64,000 nucleotides of DNA from Actinokineospora spheciospongiae (lineage in GTDB: Bacteria > Actinomycetota > Actinomycetes > Mycobacteriales > Pseudonocardiaceae). Location of the stretch: the NCBI RefSeq assembly GCF_000564855.1, contig NZ_AYXG01000203.1:1-64000 (forward strand). Direction: 5' to 3'. This document shows positions 24,015 through 33,750 of the stretch, piece by piece. Position numbers and translations under genes: made by a program. Positions within the stretch are counted from its first letter, which is position 1, and each line of letters opens with the position of its first letter. The notes below the pieces were generated by a model that saw only the letters and a program-made list of their open reading frames with translations, made no database searches and was not told the DNA's origin.

Positions 24015-25199
24015 GTGAACTGGGTGGACGTGCTCGTCGTCGCGCTGGCGGTGCTGGCGGCCGTCTCGGGGGCGCGGCAGGGGGTGATCACGGCGCTGCC
24101 CGCGTTCGTCGGGGTGCTGCTCGGCGCGGTCGCCGGGATCAAGGTCGCGCCGCTGGTGGTGTCCCGGATCGACTCCACGCCGACCAGGGTGGCGTTCGCG
24201 GTGGCGATCTTCGTGCTGCTGGTGGCCCTGGGTGAGACGTTCGGCGTGTGGATCGGGCGGACCATCCGCCAGAAGATCAATTCGCCGCGGCTGGCCGGGG
24301 TGGACAGCGCGCTGGGCGCGGTCGTGCAGGGCGCCGTCGTGTTCGTGGTGGCCTGGCTGATCGCGCTGCCGCTGACCTCGGTGGGCGGCCTGCCCAGCCT
24401 GGTCTCGGCGATCAACAACTCGACGATCCTGGGCGGGGTCGACACCGTGATGCCGCAGGCCGCGCGCGGCCTGCCCGACGAGCTGCGCGAACTGCTCGAC
24501 GTCTCCGGCTTCCCGGCCGCGGTCGACCCGTTCAACCGCACCCCGAACAAGGAGGTCGACCCGCCGGACCCGGCGCTGCAGGCCAGCGAGGTCGTGCGGC
24601 GGGTGGAGGGCAGCGTGCTGAAGATCAACGCCCGGGCGCCGTCGTGCGAGCGGGCGCTGGAGGGCAGCGGCTTCGTGGTCTCGCCGCAGCGGGTGATGAC
24701 CAACGCGCACGTCGTCGCGGGCACCGACGAGGTGACCGTGGAGTCCGGCGGCCGGTCGCTGCGGGCGCGGGTGGTGCTCTACGACCCGGAAACCGACGTC
24801 GCGGTGCTCTCGGTGCCCGGGTTGACCGCCGAACCGCTGCCGTTCGCCCCCGGCGACGCGACGAGCGGCCAGGACGGGATCGTGCTCGGCTACCCGCTCG
24901 ACGGCCCGTACACCGCGGCGCCCGCCCGCATCCGGGATCGAATCCCGCTGCGCGGCCCGGACATCTACGACGCGGCCACGGTCAACCGGGACGTCTTCAC
25001 GCTGCGGGCCAAGGTGCTCAGCGGCAACTCCGGTGGACCGCTGGTCGACACCAACGGGCAGGTCATCGGGGTGGTGTTCGGCGCCGCCGTGGACAACTCC
25101 GAGACCGGGTTCGCGCTGACGGCGGCCGAGGTCCGCGACGAGCTGGGCCGGGCACCGTCGCTGACCCAGCCGGTCGGCACCGGTCGCTGCGCCTCCTGA
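24015..25199 (+). CDS. marP: Periplasmic acid-stress serine protease MarP
   Basis: A 394-residue protease with four N-terminal membrane helices (CvpA-like, about 1-125) and a chymotrypsin-fold domain. The triad reads H232 (NAHVVAG), D261 (PETDVAV) and S339 (SGNSGGPL). C211 and C392 stand where the regulatory disulfide C214-C395 of M. tuberculosis MarP lies, so redox control is likely conserved. In mycobacteria MarP activates the cell-wall hydrolase RipA under acid or oxidative stress. GTG 24015 lies 2 bp after the Nudix stop. A terminator overlaps the end. Confidence 0.95.
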   Translation: MNWVDVLVVALAVLAAVSGARQGVITALPAFVGVLLGAVAGIKVAPLVVSRIDSTPTRVAFAVAIFVLLVALGETFGVWIGRTIRQKINSPRLAGVDSALGAVVQGAVVFVVAWLIALPLTSVGGLPSLVSAINNSTILGGVDTVMPQAARGLPDELRELLDVSGFPAAVDPFNRTPNKEVDPPDPALQASEVVRRVEGSVLKINARAPSCERALEGSGFVVSPQRVMTNAHVVAGTDEVTVESGGRSLRARVVLYDPETDVAVLSVPGLTAEPLPFAPGDATSGQDGIVLGYPLDGPYTAAPARIRDRIPLRGPDIYDAATVNRDVFTLRAKVLSGNSGGPLVDTNGQVIGVVFGAAVDNSETGFALTAAEVRDELGRAPSLTQPVGTGRCAS

Positions 25200-25226
25200 G
25201 CGGGCCCGGGGGCTCCGGGCCCGCTC
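25198..25226. terminator. Terminator between convergent marP and aspS
   Basis: Perfect 12-bp stem (25198-25209 with 25215-25226) with a GGGCT loop, overlapping the marP stop and ending 5 bp before the aspS stop. Confidence 0.75.
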
Positions 25227-25230
25227 CCGG

Positions 25231-26520
25231 TCACGGGTGGAGGCGGTTGAGGTCGCGGGGGAACAGGGTCGTCTCCCGGACGTTGCGCAGGCCGAGCAGG
25301 CGGGCCGCCCAGCGCTCCAGCCCGATGGCGAAACCACCGTGCGGTGGCATCCCGTGGGCGAAGGCGTCCAGGTAGCCCCGGTACGGCTCCGGGTCCTCCC
25401 CGCGCGCGGAGAGCGCGGTCAGGTAGTCGGAGTACCGGTGCAGCCGCTGACCTCCTGTCACCAGCTCCACGCCCCGGAAGAGCAGGTCGAAGCTGTTGGA
25501 GTACTCGGGCCGCCCGGGGTCCGGGTGGGTGTAGAAGGGCCTCTTGGCCATCGGGTAACCGGTGACGTACAGGAAGTCCGAGCCGTGGGTGCGCGAAGCC
25601 CAGTCGGACAGCCACCGCTCGTGCGCGGGCGCGAGGTCGGGTTCGCCGCGCGGGTCCTCGCCGGTGTGCCGGGCCAGCAGCTCCTGCGCCTCGGCGAAGT
25701 GGATCACCGGGATCTCCATCGGGACCTCGGGCAGCTCCACTCCCAGCAGGTCCAGCGCGTCGGCGGCCCGATCGGCCACGGCGGCCAGCATGCCCGCCAC
25801 GGTGTCGCGCAGCACGGCCATGACGTCGCGGTGATCGGCGATGAACCCCAGCTCGGCGTCGAGGCTCGTGTACTGCGCCAGGTGCCGGGTGGTGTCGTGC
25901 GGCTCGGCCCGGAACACCGGTCCGACCTCGTAGACCCGCTCGAACACCCCCACCAGGGCCTGCTTGAACAGTTGCGGCGACTGGGCCAGGAAGGCCCGCC
26001 TGCCGAAGTAGTCGAGGCCGAAGACGTTCGCGCCGGACTCGGTCGCCGACCCGACGACCTTGGGGGTGTGCACCTCGGTGAAGCCCGCGCCGTCCAGCGC
26101 CGAGCGGAACCCGGCGGTGCTCGCGGAGGTCACCGCGAACCGGGCCCGCAACCTCGGGTGGCGCAGCGCGACGGCGGCGTTGTCGAGGACCACGGGCAGC
26201 GTCGCGCCGAGCGTCGGGCGGTAGAGGTCGAACGGCGGCGCGGTCGCGTGCTCGGACAGCGCCGTGACCACCGCGTCGGTGACCTCGACGCCGCCGGGGG
26301 CCTGCGGGTTGGCCGTCGCCAGCCCGTCGACCCGCACCACCGTCTCCTCCGGCGGGAGGTCGGCCGCGGCGGGCAGCACGACCTGGGCCAGCCCGGTGCG
26401 GTCGCGCAGCACCAGGAAGGACATCGATTTCAGGGCTCGTCGCCGGTGGACCCAACCGGCCACCGACACGGGGCGACCGACCCGGTCCGGCAGCTCGGCG
26501 GCCAGGGTACGAGAGATCAT
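25231..26520 (-). CDS. aspS: Aspartyl-tRNA synthetase, archaeal/eukaryotic type
   Basis: A 429-residue class II synthetase. The N-terminal OB fold (about 1-105) binds the anticodon. Motif 2 is around VGPVFRAEPHDTTRH and motif 3 is GFAIGLERWAARLLGL near the C-terminus. The ~150-residue GAD insertion of ordinary bacterial AspRS (about 590 residues) is missing, so this is the archaeal-type enzyme. In bacteria that form may be non-discriminating or act as a spare. The ATG at 26520 is preceded by AGGAG five bases away, and that site lies inside a T-box switch. Whether a bacterial-type aspS also exists cannot be seen. Confidence 0.92.
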   Translation of the reverse strand: MISRTLAAELPDRVGRPVSVAGWVHRRRALKSMSFLVLRDRTGLAQVVLPAAADLPPEETVVRVDGLATANPQAPGGVEVTDAVVTALSEHATAPPFDLYRPTLGATLPVVLDNAAVALRHPRLRARFAVTSASTAGFRSALDGAGFTEVHTPKVVGSATESGANVFGLDYFGRRAFLAQSPQLFKQALVGVFERVYEVGPVFRAEPHDTTRHLAQYTSLDAELGFIADHRDVMAVLRDTVAGMLAAVADRAADALDLLGVELPEVPMEIPVIHFAEAQELLARHTGEDPRGEPDLAPAHERWLSDWASRTHGSDFLYVTGYPMAKRPFYTHPDPGRPEYSNSFDLLFRGVELVTGGQRLHRYSDYLTALSARGEDPEPYRGYLDAFAHGMPPHGGFAIGLERWAARLLGLRNVRETTLFPRDLNRLHP

Positions 26521-26523
26521 CAC

Positions 26524-26795
26524 CACTCCTCGTGGACATGGGGTGATCCCTTGGGAGTGCGGGCGAGAAGGGAACTCGCGGTGCCACCGCACTTTCACCG
26601 CCGCACGGGGCGACGGCCTCACGGGCCCGGTCACGGGGGCGAACCGGCGGGGCATGGGGCTGACCACCGACTGCGGCCGCCGTTCCTCCCCGCACTCGGG
26701 AGGGTCTTCACCGGGGGTGCGGGGTCGCCTTCTCAGCGGCCGGCGGCTCTCTGGGCCCGCGTGGACCCCGGTTACTCGTCTCCGTCTACGCGTTG
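26524..26795 (-). promoter_or_regulatory. Translational T-box riboswitch upstream of aspS
   Basis: The leader reads on the minus strand. Stem I is built by ACCGGGG after an AGTA motif (about 26772-26765), pairing with CCCCGGT just before GAA-GAC. GAC at 26706-26704 is the specifier codon for Asp. The antisequestrator helix 26587-26593/26556-26562 encloses the T-box bulge TGGCACC (26586-26580) and a GCGAG/CTCGC hairpin. The alternative helix pairs 26554-26559 with the Shine-Dalgarno GGAGTG at 26524-26529. The bulge residue C matches discriminator G73 of tRNA-Asp. Uncharged tRNA-Asp should free the ribosome-binding site. Confidence 0.85.
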
Positions 26796-26801
26796 CGCAG
26801 C

Positions 26802-26807
26802 AGGGTA
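26802..26807 (-). promoter_or_regulatory. Possible -10 box of the T-box/aspS transcript
   Basis: TACCCT on the minus strand would place the RNA start near 26795, just before stem I. A TTGACG at 26831-26836 is too far (23 bp) to be a standard -35. Confidence 0.35.
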
Positions 26808-26860
26808 GGCACCGGGAGCGGCTCGGCGCTCGTCAATTTCCCGCCGTCAGTTTCCCGCCG

Positions 26861-27799
26861 TCAGTTTCCACGGAGGAACATCGTCAGCAGGGCGTTGGTG
26901 GTCTCCGGGTCTTCCTCGTGCGGGAAGTGCCCGGCCCCGGGGATGTCGTGGCGGATGTGCGTGCGCACCCACGGCGCGGAGGCCTCCCGGGAACGCGGCA
27001 GCACGCACGGGTCCTCGGCGCCGTAGAGCTGCTGGGAGGGGGCGTCGACGATCCGGGACAGGGCTTCGGTGAAGCGCCGCCCCTCGCTGCGCAGCTGGGA
27101 GCGGGCCGCCCAGCGGTAGTACTCCAGCGAGCAGTGGGCGGTGCCGTGCACGAGCACCGCGTCGCGGCAGCGGCTGACCGACTCGACGAAGTCCGGGGTG
27201 CGCTGCCAGCCAGGGCCCGCCCAGCGGCGGATGAGGGTCTCGACCACCGCGGCGCGGTCGCGGGTCAGCCAGCGCTCGGGGAACACCGGCACCTGCGCGC
27301 GGAACACGTGGCCCAGCGCGCGGGCCTGGTTGCGGGACCTGCGGCGCAGCGCGGTGCGGCGGATCTGCCCGCGCAGGGCCAGCGGGTGCGGGGCGGAGAC
27401 CGCGCTGATGGAGCGGACGACCCGCGGGTGCAGGGCGCCGGCGGTCCAGGCGAGCAGCCCGCCCCAGCCGTGCCCGACCAGGTGCGCGCGGGTCTCCCCG
27501 AGCGCGCCGACCAGCCCGGCCACGTCGCCTGCCAGCGTCCAGGCGTCGTAGCCGCGCGGCGGTTTGTCCGAGTCACCGTAGCCGCGCAGGTCGACCGCCA
27601 CGGCGCGGAACCCGGCGTCGCCCAGGGCGGTCAACTGGTGCCGCCAGGTCCACCAGAACTCGGCGAACCCGTGCAGCAGCAGGACCAGCGGACCCTCACC
27701 GGTCTCCGCGACGTGCAAGCGGATGCCGTTGGCGTAGACGTCGCGGTGCGCCCACGGCCCGTCGACGCGGACGGTCGACGGATCGGGTGCGGCCGACAC
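26861..27799 (-). CDS. Alpha/beta hydrolase, EphE-like, nucleophile altered
   Basis: A 312-residue alpha/beta-hydrolase resembling epoxide hydrolases, at the position of Rv3670 (ephE). The oxyanion motif HGFAEFWW (43-50), the acid-loop LYGAEDPC and the catalytic His in GAGHFPHEE are all present. The nucleophile elbow, usually GHDWGG in epoxide hydrolases, reads GHGWGG with Gly111 in place of Asp. Without that residue ordinary epoxide hydrolysis is not expected, so it may bind rather than cleave, or use another mechanism. The GTG start is 8 bp after the holin-like gene, suggesting co-transcription. Confidence 0.8.
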   Translation of the reverse strand: MSAAPDPSTVRVDGPWAHRDVYANGIRLHVAETGEGPLVLLLHGFAEFWWTWRHQLTALGDAGFRAVAVDLRGYGDSDKPPRGYDAWTLAGDVAGLVGALGETRAHLVGHGWGGLLAWTAGALHPRVVRSISAVSAPHPLALRGQIRRTALRRRSRNQARALGHVFRAQVPVFPERWLTRDRAAVVETLIRRWAGPGWQRTPDFVESVSRCRDAVLVHGTAHCSLEYYRWAARSQLRSEGRRFTEALSRIVDAPSQQLYGAEDPCVLPRSREASAPWVRTHIRHDIPGAGHFPHEEDPETTNALLTMFLRGN

Positions 27800-27807
27800 G
27801 GGGCGCG

Positions 27808-28305
27808 TCAGTCGGAGTGCTCGCCGCGCCGCGACAGCACGGCGGCGTTGTCCCTCATGGTGTCGATCGTGCGCTTCGGCGCCCGGATCGCCTTGACCTT
27901 GCGGTAGCCGAGGAACCCGAACAGGCCCGCGAACAGCAGCATCGCGGCGAACACGATGCCGAACGCCGCCGAGCGCACCAGGCCGACGTCGGCCAGCAGC
28001 TCCGCGAGGGCGAAGAACAGGAAGAACGAGCTGTAGAGCAGGACCACCAGGGCGATGATGAAGAAGATCGACCCGCGCAGACCCTTCTTGATCTCGCCGG
28101 TGACCTCCGACTTCGCCAGCTCGACCTCGGCTCTCACCAACGTCGACAGGTGGGTGGTCGCGTCCTTGACCAACGCCCCGATGGAGTGGTCGGACGCGGC
28201 CGCCAGGGCCAGGTCGTCGGCGAGGGGGATCGAGGGGACGGGCGGCAGTCCCGAGCCGTCGCGGTCCCCGCCTGCGTTTCCGTGCGCGCTGGTCACCTGC
28301 GACAT
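27808..28305 (-). CDS. Holin-superfamily-III/DUF1469-like membrane protein (Rv3669 position)
   Basis: A 165-residue protein: a disordered N-terminus, an amphipathic helix rich in Glu/Lys (VRAEVELAKSEVTGEIKKG, about 58-76), two membrane helices (about 79-103 and 112-134) and a basic tail. This is the layout of the actinobacterial phage-holin-3_6/DUF1469 family. Despite the name it is not a phage gene; members are conserved housekeeping membrane proteins of unknown role. It lies upstream of the EphE-like gene in the same order as in mycobacteria. Confidence 0.8.
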   Translation of the reverse strand: MSQVTSAHGNAGGDRDGSGLPPVPSIPLADDLALAAASDHSIGALVKDATTHLSTLVRAEVELAKSEVTGEIKKGLRGSIFFIIALVVLLYSSFFLFFALAELLADVGLVRSAAFGIVFAAMLLFAGLFGFLGYRKVKAIRAPKRTIDTMRDNAAVLSRRGEHSD

Positions 28306-28521
28306 GGTGCCATGCCGACCCCCGGCTTACCGGGCGGGCGGGCTCCCGCGTGTTTCTTGTGCCGGGCGATCAACCCGGCCGGTGCGCCTTGCTCCCGCCG
28401 ATCAGCAGTGCGGTGGTCACCGCCGAGACCGGCGGCGCACCGGGCGCGGGGGTACCGGGGACCTGCGGGTTCCGCCCGGCCCGGCCGACCCGCCGCGGGA
28501 CCGGTGCCCGAAGATTGGCGG

Positions 28522-29247
28522 GTGGACACCGAACGGCCGATGGGCCTGCGGCACGCGCTGGCGCTGATGTTCCGGGTGCCGCGGCGCGGCCGCGGGTTCT
28601 GGTACAGCTTCGCGATCGACCTGATCTGGCCGCTGCTCGCGCTCTCGGCCCGGCTCCGCTTCCGCGGCACCCTGCCCCGGACCGGACCGGTGCTGCTGGC
28701 CTCGAACCACCTCTCCTACGCCGACCCGGTCACCGTGACCGCGTACGCGCTGACCCGCGGGCGCATCCCGCGCTACCTGGCCCGCGCGGACCTCTGGCAG
28801 ATGCCGGTCGTCGGGAGGGTGCTCGACGGCGGTGGGCACATCCCCGTCGAGCGCGGCACGGTCCGCGCGCGGGACGCCTACCGCAACGCGGTGGACGCCG
28901 CCCGCCGCGGTGAGTGCGTGATCTTCTTCCCGGAGGCGGGCTTCTCCGACAACGCCGACAACTGGCCGTCGGAGCGGGTGAAGAACGGGGTCGCCCGGGT
29001 GGCGCTGGAGACCGGGGCACCCGTGGTGCCGGTGGTCAACTGGGGCACCCACGACCTGCTGCCGTCCACGGCGTGGTTCCCCCGGCTGTTCCCGCGCAGG
29101 ACCGTCGACATCGTCGCGGGTGAGCCGGTGGACCTGTCCGACCTGACGGCCGTCGACCGCGAGACCCTCGACGAGGCCACCAAGCGGATCATGCACGCGA
29201 TCACCGAACTGCTCGCCGACCTGCGCGGCGAGCAGCCCCCCGGCTAG
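28522..29247 (+). CDS. 1-acyl-sn-glycerol-3-phosphate acyltransferase (PlsC family)
   Basis: A 241-residue membrane-associated acyltransferase. The catalytic NHLSYAD (HX4D) is near residue 65, followed by the substrate-binding FFPEAGFS, the variant of the FPEGTRS motif. It would acylate lysophosphatidate or a related acceptor. The true start is uncertain: the GTG at 28522 gives VDTERPMGLRH, the GTG at 28504 adds six residues, and the ATG at 28540 is also possible. None has a strong ribosome-binding site. The open frame extends far upstream but without coding character. It overlaps the next convergent gene by four bases. Confidence 0.82.
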   Translation: MDTERPMGLRHALALMFRVPRRGRGFWYSFAIDLIWPLLALSARLRFRGTLPRTGPVLLASNHLSYADPVTVTAYALTRGRIPRYLARADLWQMPVVGRVLDGGGHIPVERGTVRARDAYRNAVDAARRGECVIFFPEAGFSDNADNWPSERVKNGVARVALETGAPVVPVVNWGTHDLLPSTAWFPRLFPRRTVDIVAGEPVDLSDLTAVDRETLDEATKRIMHAITELLADLRGEQPPG

Positions 29248-29963
29248 CCCACGGTGACGCCGAAGGCCAGGCCGACGCCGTAGGTCACGGCCATCGCCAG
29301 GCAGCCCACGGTGACGTTGCGGGTGATCGCGGGCCGCTTCCTGGCGCCGCCGAGCCGCGCGGAGACGGCGCCGGTCACCACCAGGCCGAGCACCACGGCC
29401 GCGGCGCAGGCCCAGACCCGGGCGCCCACCGGGGGCAGCGTGATGGCCAGCAGCGGCAGCAGCGCGCCGATCGAGAACGACAGCAGCGACACCCACGCGG
29501 CGGTCCACGGGTTGGTCAGGTCGTCCGGGTCGATCTTCAGTTCGGCCTCGGCGTGCGCGCGCAGGGCGTCCTTCTCCGACAGCTCGTGCGCCACCTGCCG
29601 GGCGAGTTCGGGGGACAGACCCTTGTCCCGGTAGATGTCGGCGAGTTCGCGTTCCTCGGCTTCCGGCATCGTCGCCAGTTCCCGCTCCTCCTTGCGCAGG
29701 GCGGCCTTTTCCGTGTCGAGCTGGGTGCTCACCGAGACGTATTCCCCGCCCGCCATGGAAAGGGCGCCCGCGACCAGTCCGGCCAATCCGGCGAGCAGGA
29801 TCGTGGTCCGGTCCGCGGTGGCCCCGGCCACGCCGACGACCAGGCCCGCGGTGGACACGATGCCGTCGTTGGCGCCGAGAACCCCGGCGCGCAGCCAGTT
29901 CAGCCTGCTGTTGAGCCCGTCGGCGTGCGGCTCGACGCCGTGTCCGGGGACCTGCTCGTCCAT
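29244..29963 (-). CDS. VIT1/CCC1-family iron/manganese transporter
   Basis: A 239-residue membrane protein of the vacuolar iron transporter family. Features are the first helix with GANDGIVSTAGLVVGVAGA, the second with LAGLVAGALSMAGGEYVSVSTQ, a cytosolic Glu-rich metal-binding helix pair (about 85-140) and three further helices. It would move Fe(II) or Mn(II) by proton exchange. The start is ambiguous: ATG 29963 (MDEQVPG) is used here, and a GTG at 29972 would add three residues. It converges on the acyltransferase with a 4-bp overlap. Confidence 0.9.
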   Translation of the reverse strand: MDEQVPGHGVEPHADGLNSRLNWLRAGVLGANDGIVSTAGLVVGVAGATADRTTILLAGLAGLVAGALSMAGGEYVSVSTQLDTEKAALRKEERELATMPEAEERELADIYRDKGLSPELARQVAHELSEKDALRAHAEAELKIDPDDLTNPWTAAWVSLLSFSIGALLPLLAITLPPVGARVWACAAAVVLGLVVTGAVSARLGGARKRPAITRNVTVGCLAMAVTYGVGLAFGVTVG

Positions 29964-30062
29964 CTGCGTCACGGTCGAATCGTGGCACACGCGGAATGGT
30001 TCGGCTGAGTAAGTTCGACCACGTCAGGATAGGCGAAGCTGTATTAGTGGAGGCTGTCCTGA

Positions 30063-30108
30063 AATGCGCGCGGCCCCCGGAACGCCCGTTCCGGGGGCCG
30101 CGCGCATT
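30063..30108 (-). terminator. Hairpin terminator after acs
   Basis: Perfect 21-bp stem (30063-30083 with 30088-30108) with a GCCC loop, 3 bp beyond the acs stop. The longest perfect hairpin I found in the window. Confidence 0.9.
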
Positions 30109-30111
30109 CGG

Positions 30112-32091
<1,980 letters not shown>

Positions 32092-32284
32092 GGACGAGAC
32101 CTCCTCGGTGGTATCCGGCATCGGGGGCGGGCGCGGGCCGGTCGTCGGTACCGAATCTAGTGGGATGCGGCGCGGTCCGACAGTCCACGAACGGATAGGT
32201 GTAGACCAATGCGCCCATTGTCGGACTCGTCCGATCGGCCGCCGCATGCTCCGTTCGGCTGTGCTCATCCGAATCTGCGGAAAG

Positions 32285-32290
32285 TAGCCT
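32285..32290 (+). promoter_or_regulatory. Possible -10 box of the MFS gene at 32346
   Basis: TAGCCT about 55 bp before the start codon; the divergent acs promoter must lie in the same 254-bp gap. Confidence 0.3.
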
Positions 32291-32345
32291 GGTGGGGACA
32301 TACCGTGGTCGACTCGGGGGCACGCCGTGGACGAGGGATGTGACG

Positions 32346-33542
32346 ATGGGTGGTGTTGACCGGGGGTCCCCCCTCGCCAGTCGCGAGTTCCGCGCGCTCT
32401 GGATCGCCGAAGCCCAGTCCGTGGCCGGGGACCAGCTCGCCAGGGTGGCCATCTCGGTGCTGGTCTACCAGCGCACCTCCTCGGCCGCCCTCACCGCCCT
32501 GACCTACGCCCTGACGTTCCTGCCCGACATCGTCGCGGGCCCGCTGCTGTCCGGGCTCGCCGACCGGTTCCCCCGGCGCGCGGTGATGGTGGCCGCCACC
32601 CTCAGCCAGGCGGTGCTCGTCGGGGTGATGGCCATCCCCGGGGCGCCCATCGCGCTGGTCGCCGCCTGCGTCGCGCTCGAAGCGGCCGCGCAGGCCCCGT
32701 TCAAGGCCGCGCAGACCGCGCAGGCCCGGGTCATCCTCGGCAACGACGACCTCGCCGCGGGCCAGGCCCGGCTGACGACGCTGCGCGAGGTGGGGCAGCT
32801 CGCCGGGCTCGCCGGGGCCGCCGCGGTGGTCGGGTTCCTCGGCACGACCCCCGCGCTGGTCATCGACGCGGTCACCTTCGTCGCCGCCGCGCTCGTGTTG
32901 CGATTCGGTCTGCTCGACCGTCCGGCCGCGCGGACTGCGGCGGTCGCCACCGGCGGACTGCTCCTTCCGGACCCCAAGCGCCGGGCGGTTGCCGCCCTGT
33001 CCCTGCTCGCCGCGCTCACCGTGATGCCGCACGGGCTGATCGTGCCGCTGGTCGACGAGCTGAACGCTCCGACGTGGACGATCGGGCTGCTCCTCGCGGC
33101 CGACCCGTTCGGCCTCGTCGTGGGCGCCTACCTGTTCTGCCGCTCGGGCAGGTCCAGGGAATCGCGCAACGCGCTGATCGTGCCGCTCGCCCTGCTGTGC
33201 CTGGGGGCACTCGTGTTCTTCGCCGCCAGACCACACCCCGTGATCGCCGCGCTACTGCTGGCGATCTCCGGACTCGGTGCGGCGTACCAGATCCTGGCCA
33301 AGTCGGCCTACGTGGAACTGCTGCCCGACGCCGTGACGGGTCGGGCGACCGGGATGGTGCGCACCGGGCTGCGGGCCGGGCAGGGGCTCAGCGTGCTCCT
33401 CGGGGGCGTGCTGACCGAGGTTTTCGACTCCGCCGCTGTCACGATCGCGCTTGCGGGCGCGATTGGCACCGTAGGCTGCGCTGTGGCGGGCTTCGTCTGG
33501 AACCGAGGGAGGTCCGGCTCGCCCAGGGAGGTGATCGCGTGA
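32346..33542 (+). CDS. MFS transporter
   Basis: A 398-residue carrier with about twelve membrane helices. The N-terminus SREFRALWIAEAQSVAGDQLARVA and the ADRFPRRAVM loop are typical of the MFS_3/enterobactin-exporter-like group common in actinomycetes. The substrate is unknown. The ATG at 32346 follows GAGGGA; a GTG two codons upstream is possible. The gene ends 7 bp before the tail of the minus-strand mini-ORF transcript, so the two units converge. Confidence 0.85.
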   Translation: MGGVDRGSPLASREFRALWIAEAQSVAGDQLARVAISVLVYQRTSSAALTALTYALTFLPDIVAGPLLSGLADRFPRRAVMVAATLSQAVLVGVMAIPGAPIALVAACVALEAAAQAPFKAAQTAQARVILGNDDLAAGQARLTTLREVGQLAGLAGAAAVVGFLGTTPALVIDAVTFVAAALVLRFGLLDRPAARTAAVATGGLLLPDPKRRAVAALSLLAALTVMPHGLIVPLVDELNAPTWTIGLLLAADPFGLVVGAYLFCRSGRSRESRNALIVPLALLCLGALVFFAARPHPVIAALLLAISGLGAAYQILAKSAYVELLPDAVTGRATGMVRTGLRAGQGLSVLLGGVLTEVFDSAAVTIALAGAIGTVGCAVAGFVWNRGRSGSPREVIA

Positions 33543-33549
33543 TCGAGGC

Positions 33550-33570
33550 TCAGTACTCACGATTGCGCAT
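33550..33570 (-). CDS. Mini-ORF encoding hexapeptide MRNREY (copy 2)
   Basis: ATG CGC AAT CGT GAG TAC TGA on the minus strand, with AGGAGG (33579-33584) eight bases before the ATG, an ideal ribosome-binding site. Together with copy 1 at 33639-33659 it encodes the same six residues with different synonymous codons. That is the pattern expected if the peptide itself is under selection. The function is unknown. The stop is 8 bp from the end of the convergent MFS gene. The longer frame it terminates (to 33741) has poor coding character and is not called. Confidence 0.55.
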   Translation of the reverse strand: MRNREY

Positions 33571-33611
33571 TGCGGCTTCCTCCTCGGGGGTCCTGCCAAT
33601 CGAAAAGTCGA

Positions 33612-33629
33612 CGAGAGCGGTCGCTCTCG
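33612..33629. terminator. Hairpin between the two mini-ORFs
   Basis: 7-bp perfect stem (33612-33618 with 33623-33629) with a four-base loop. On the minus strand a TTTT follows shortly after, giving a weak terminator or attenuator between copy 1 and copy 2. Confidence 0.45.
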
Positions 33630-33638
33630 GGATGCGTC

Positions 33639-33659
33639 TCAGTACTCGCGGTTCCGCAC
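33639..33659 (-). CDS. Mini-ORF encoding hexapeptide MRNREY (copy 1)
   Basis: GTG CGG AAC CGC GAG TAC TGA on the minus strand, preceded by GGAGG (33667-33671) with a seven-base spacer. No other start codon is available in frame before an upstream TGA. Relative to copy 2 it differs at the start codon and at the third bases of codons 2, 3 and 4, with no amino-acid change. It lies divergent from the diguanylate cyclase gene (ATG 33751), so its promoter would be in 33672-33750. It is too small for ordinary gene prediction. Confidence 0.55.
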   Translation of the reverse strand: MRNREY

Positions 33660-33750
33660 GGGGATACCTCCAACTCGAATCCGGAACTCCCGGACGTGGC
33701 GGCCCGAATGCGCGCCACAAGCAGTGTCCCGTCTGTCTCAAAGGGGGACA

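Noticed and set aside
27787-28521. Long N-terminal extension of the acyltransferase frame
   Set aside because: It overlaps the holin-like gene on the other strand and has no coding character before about 28504.
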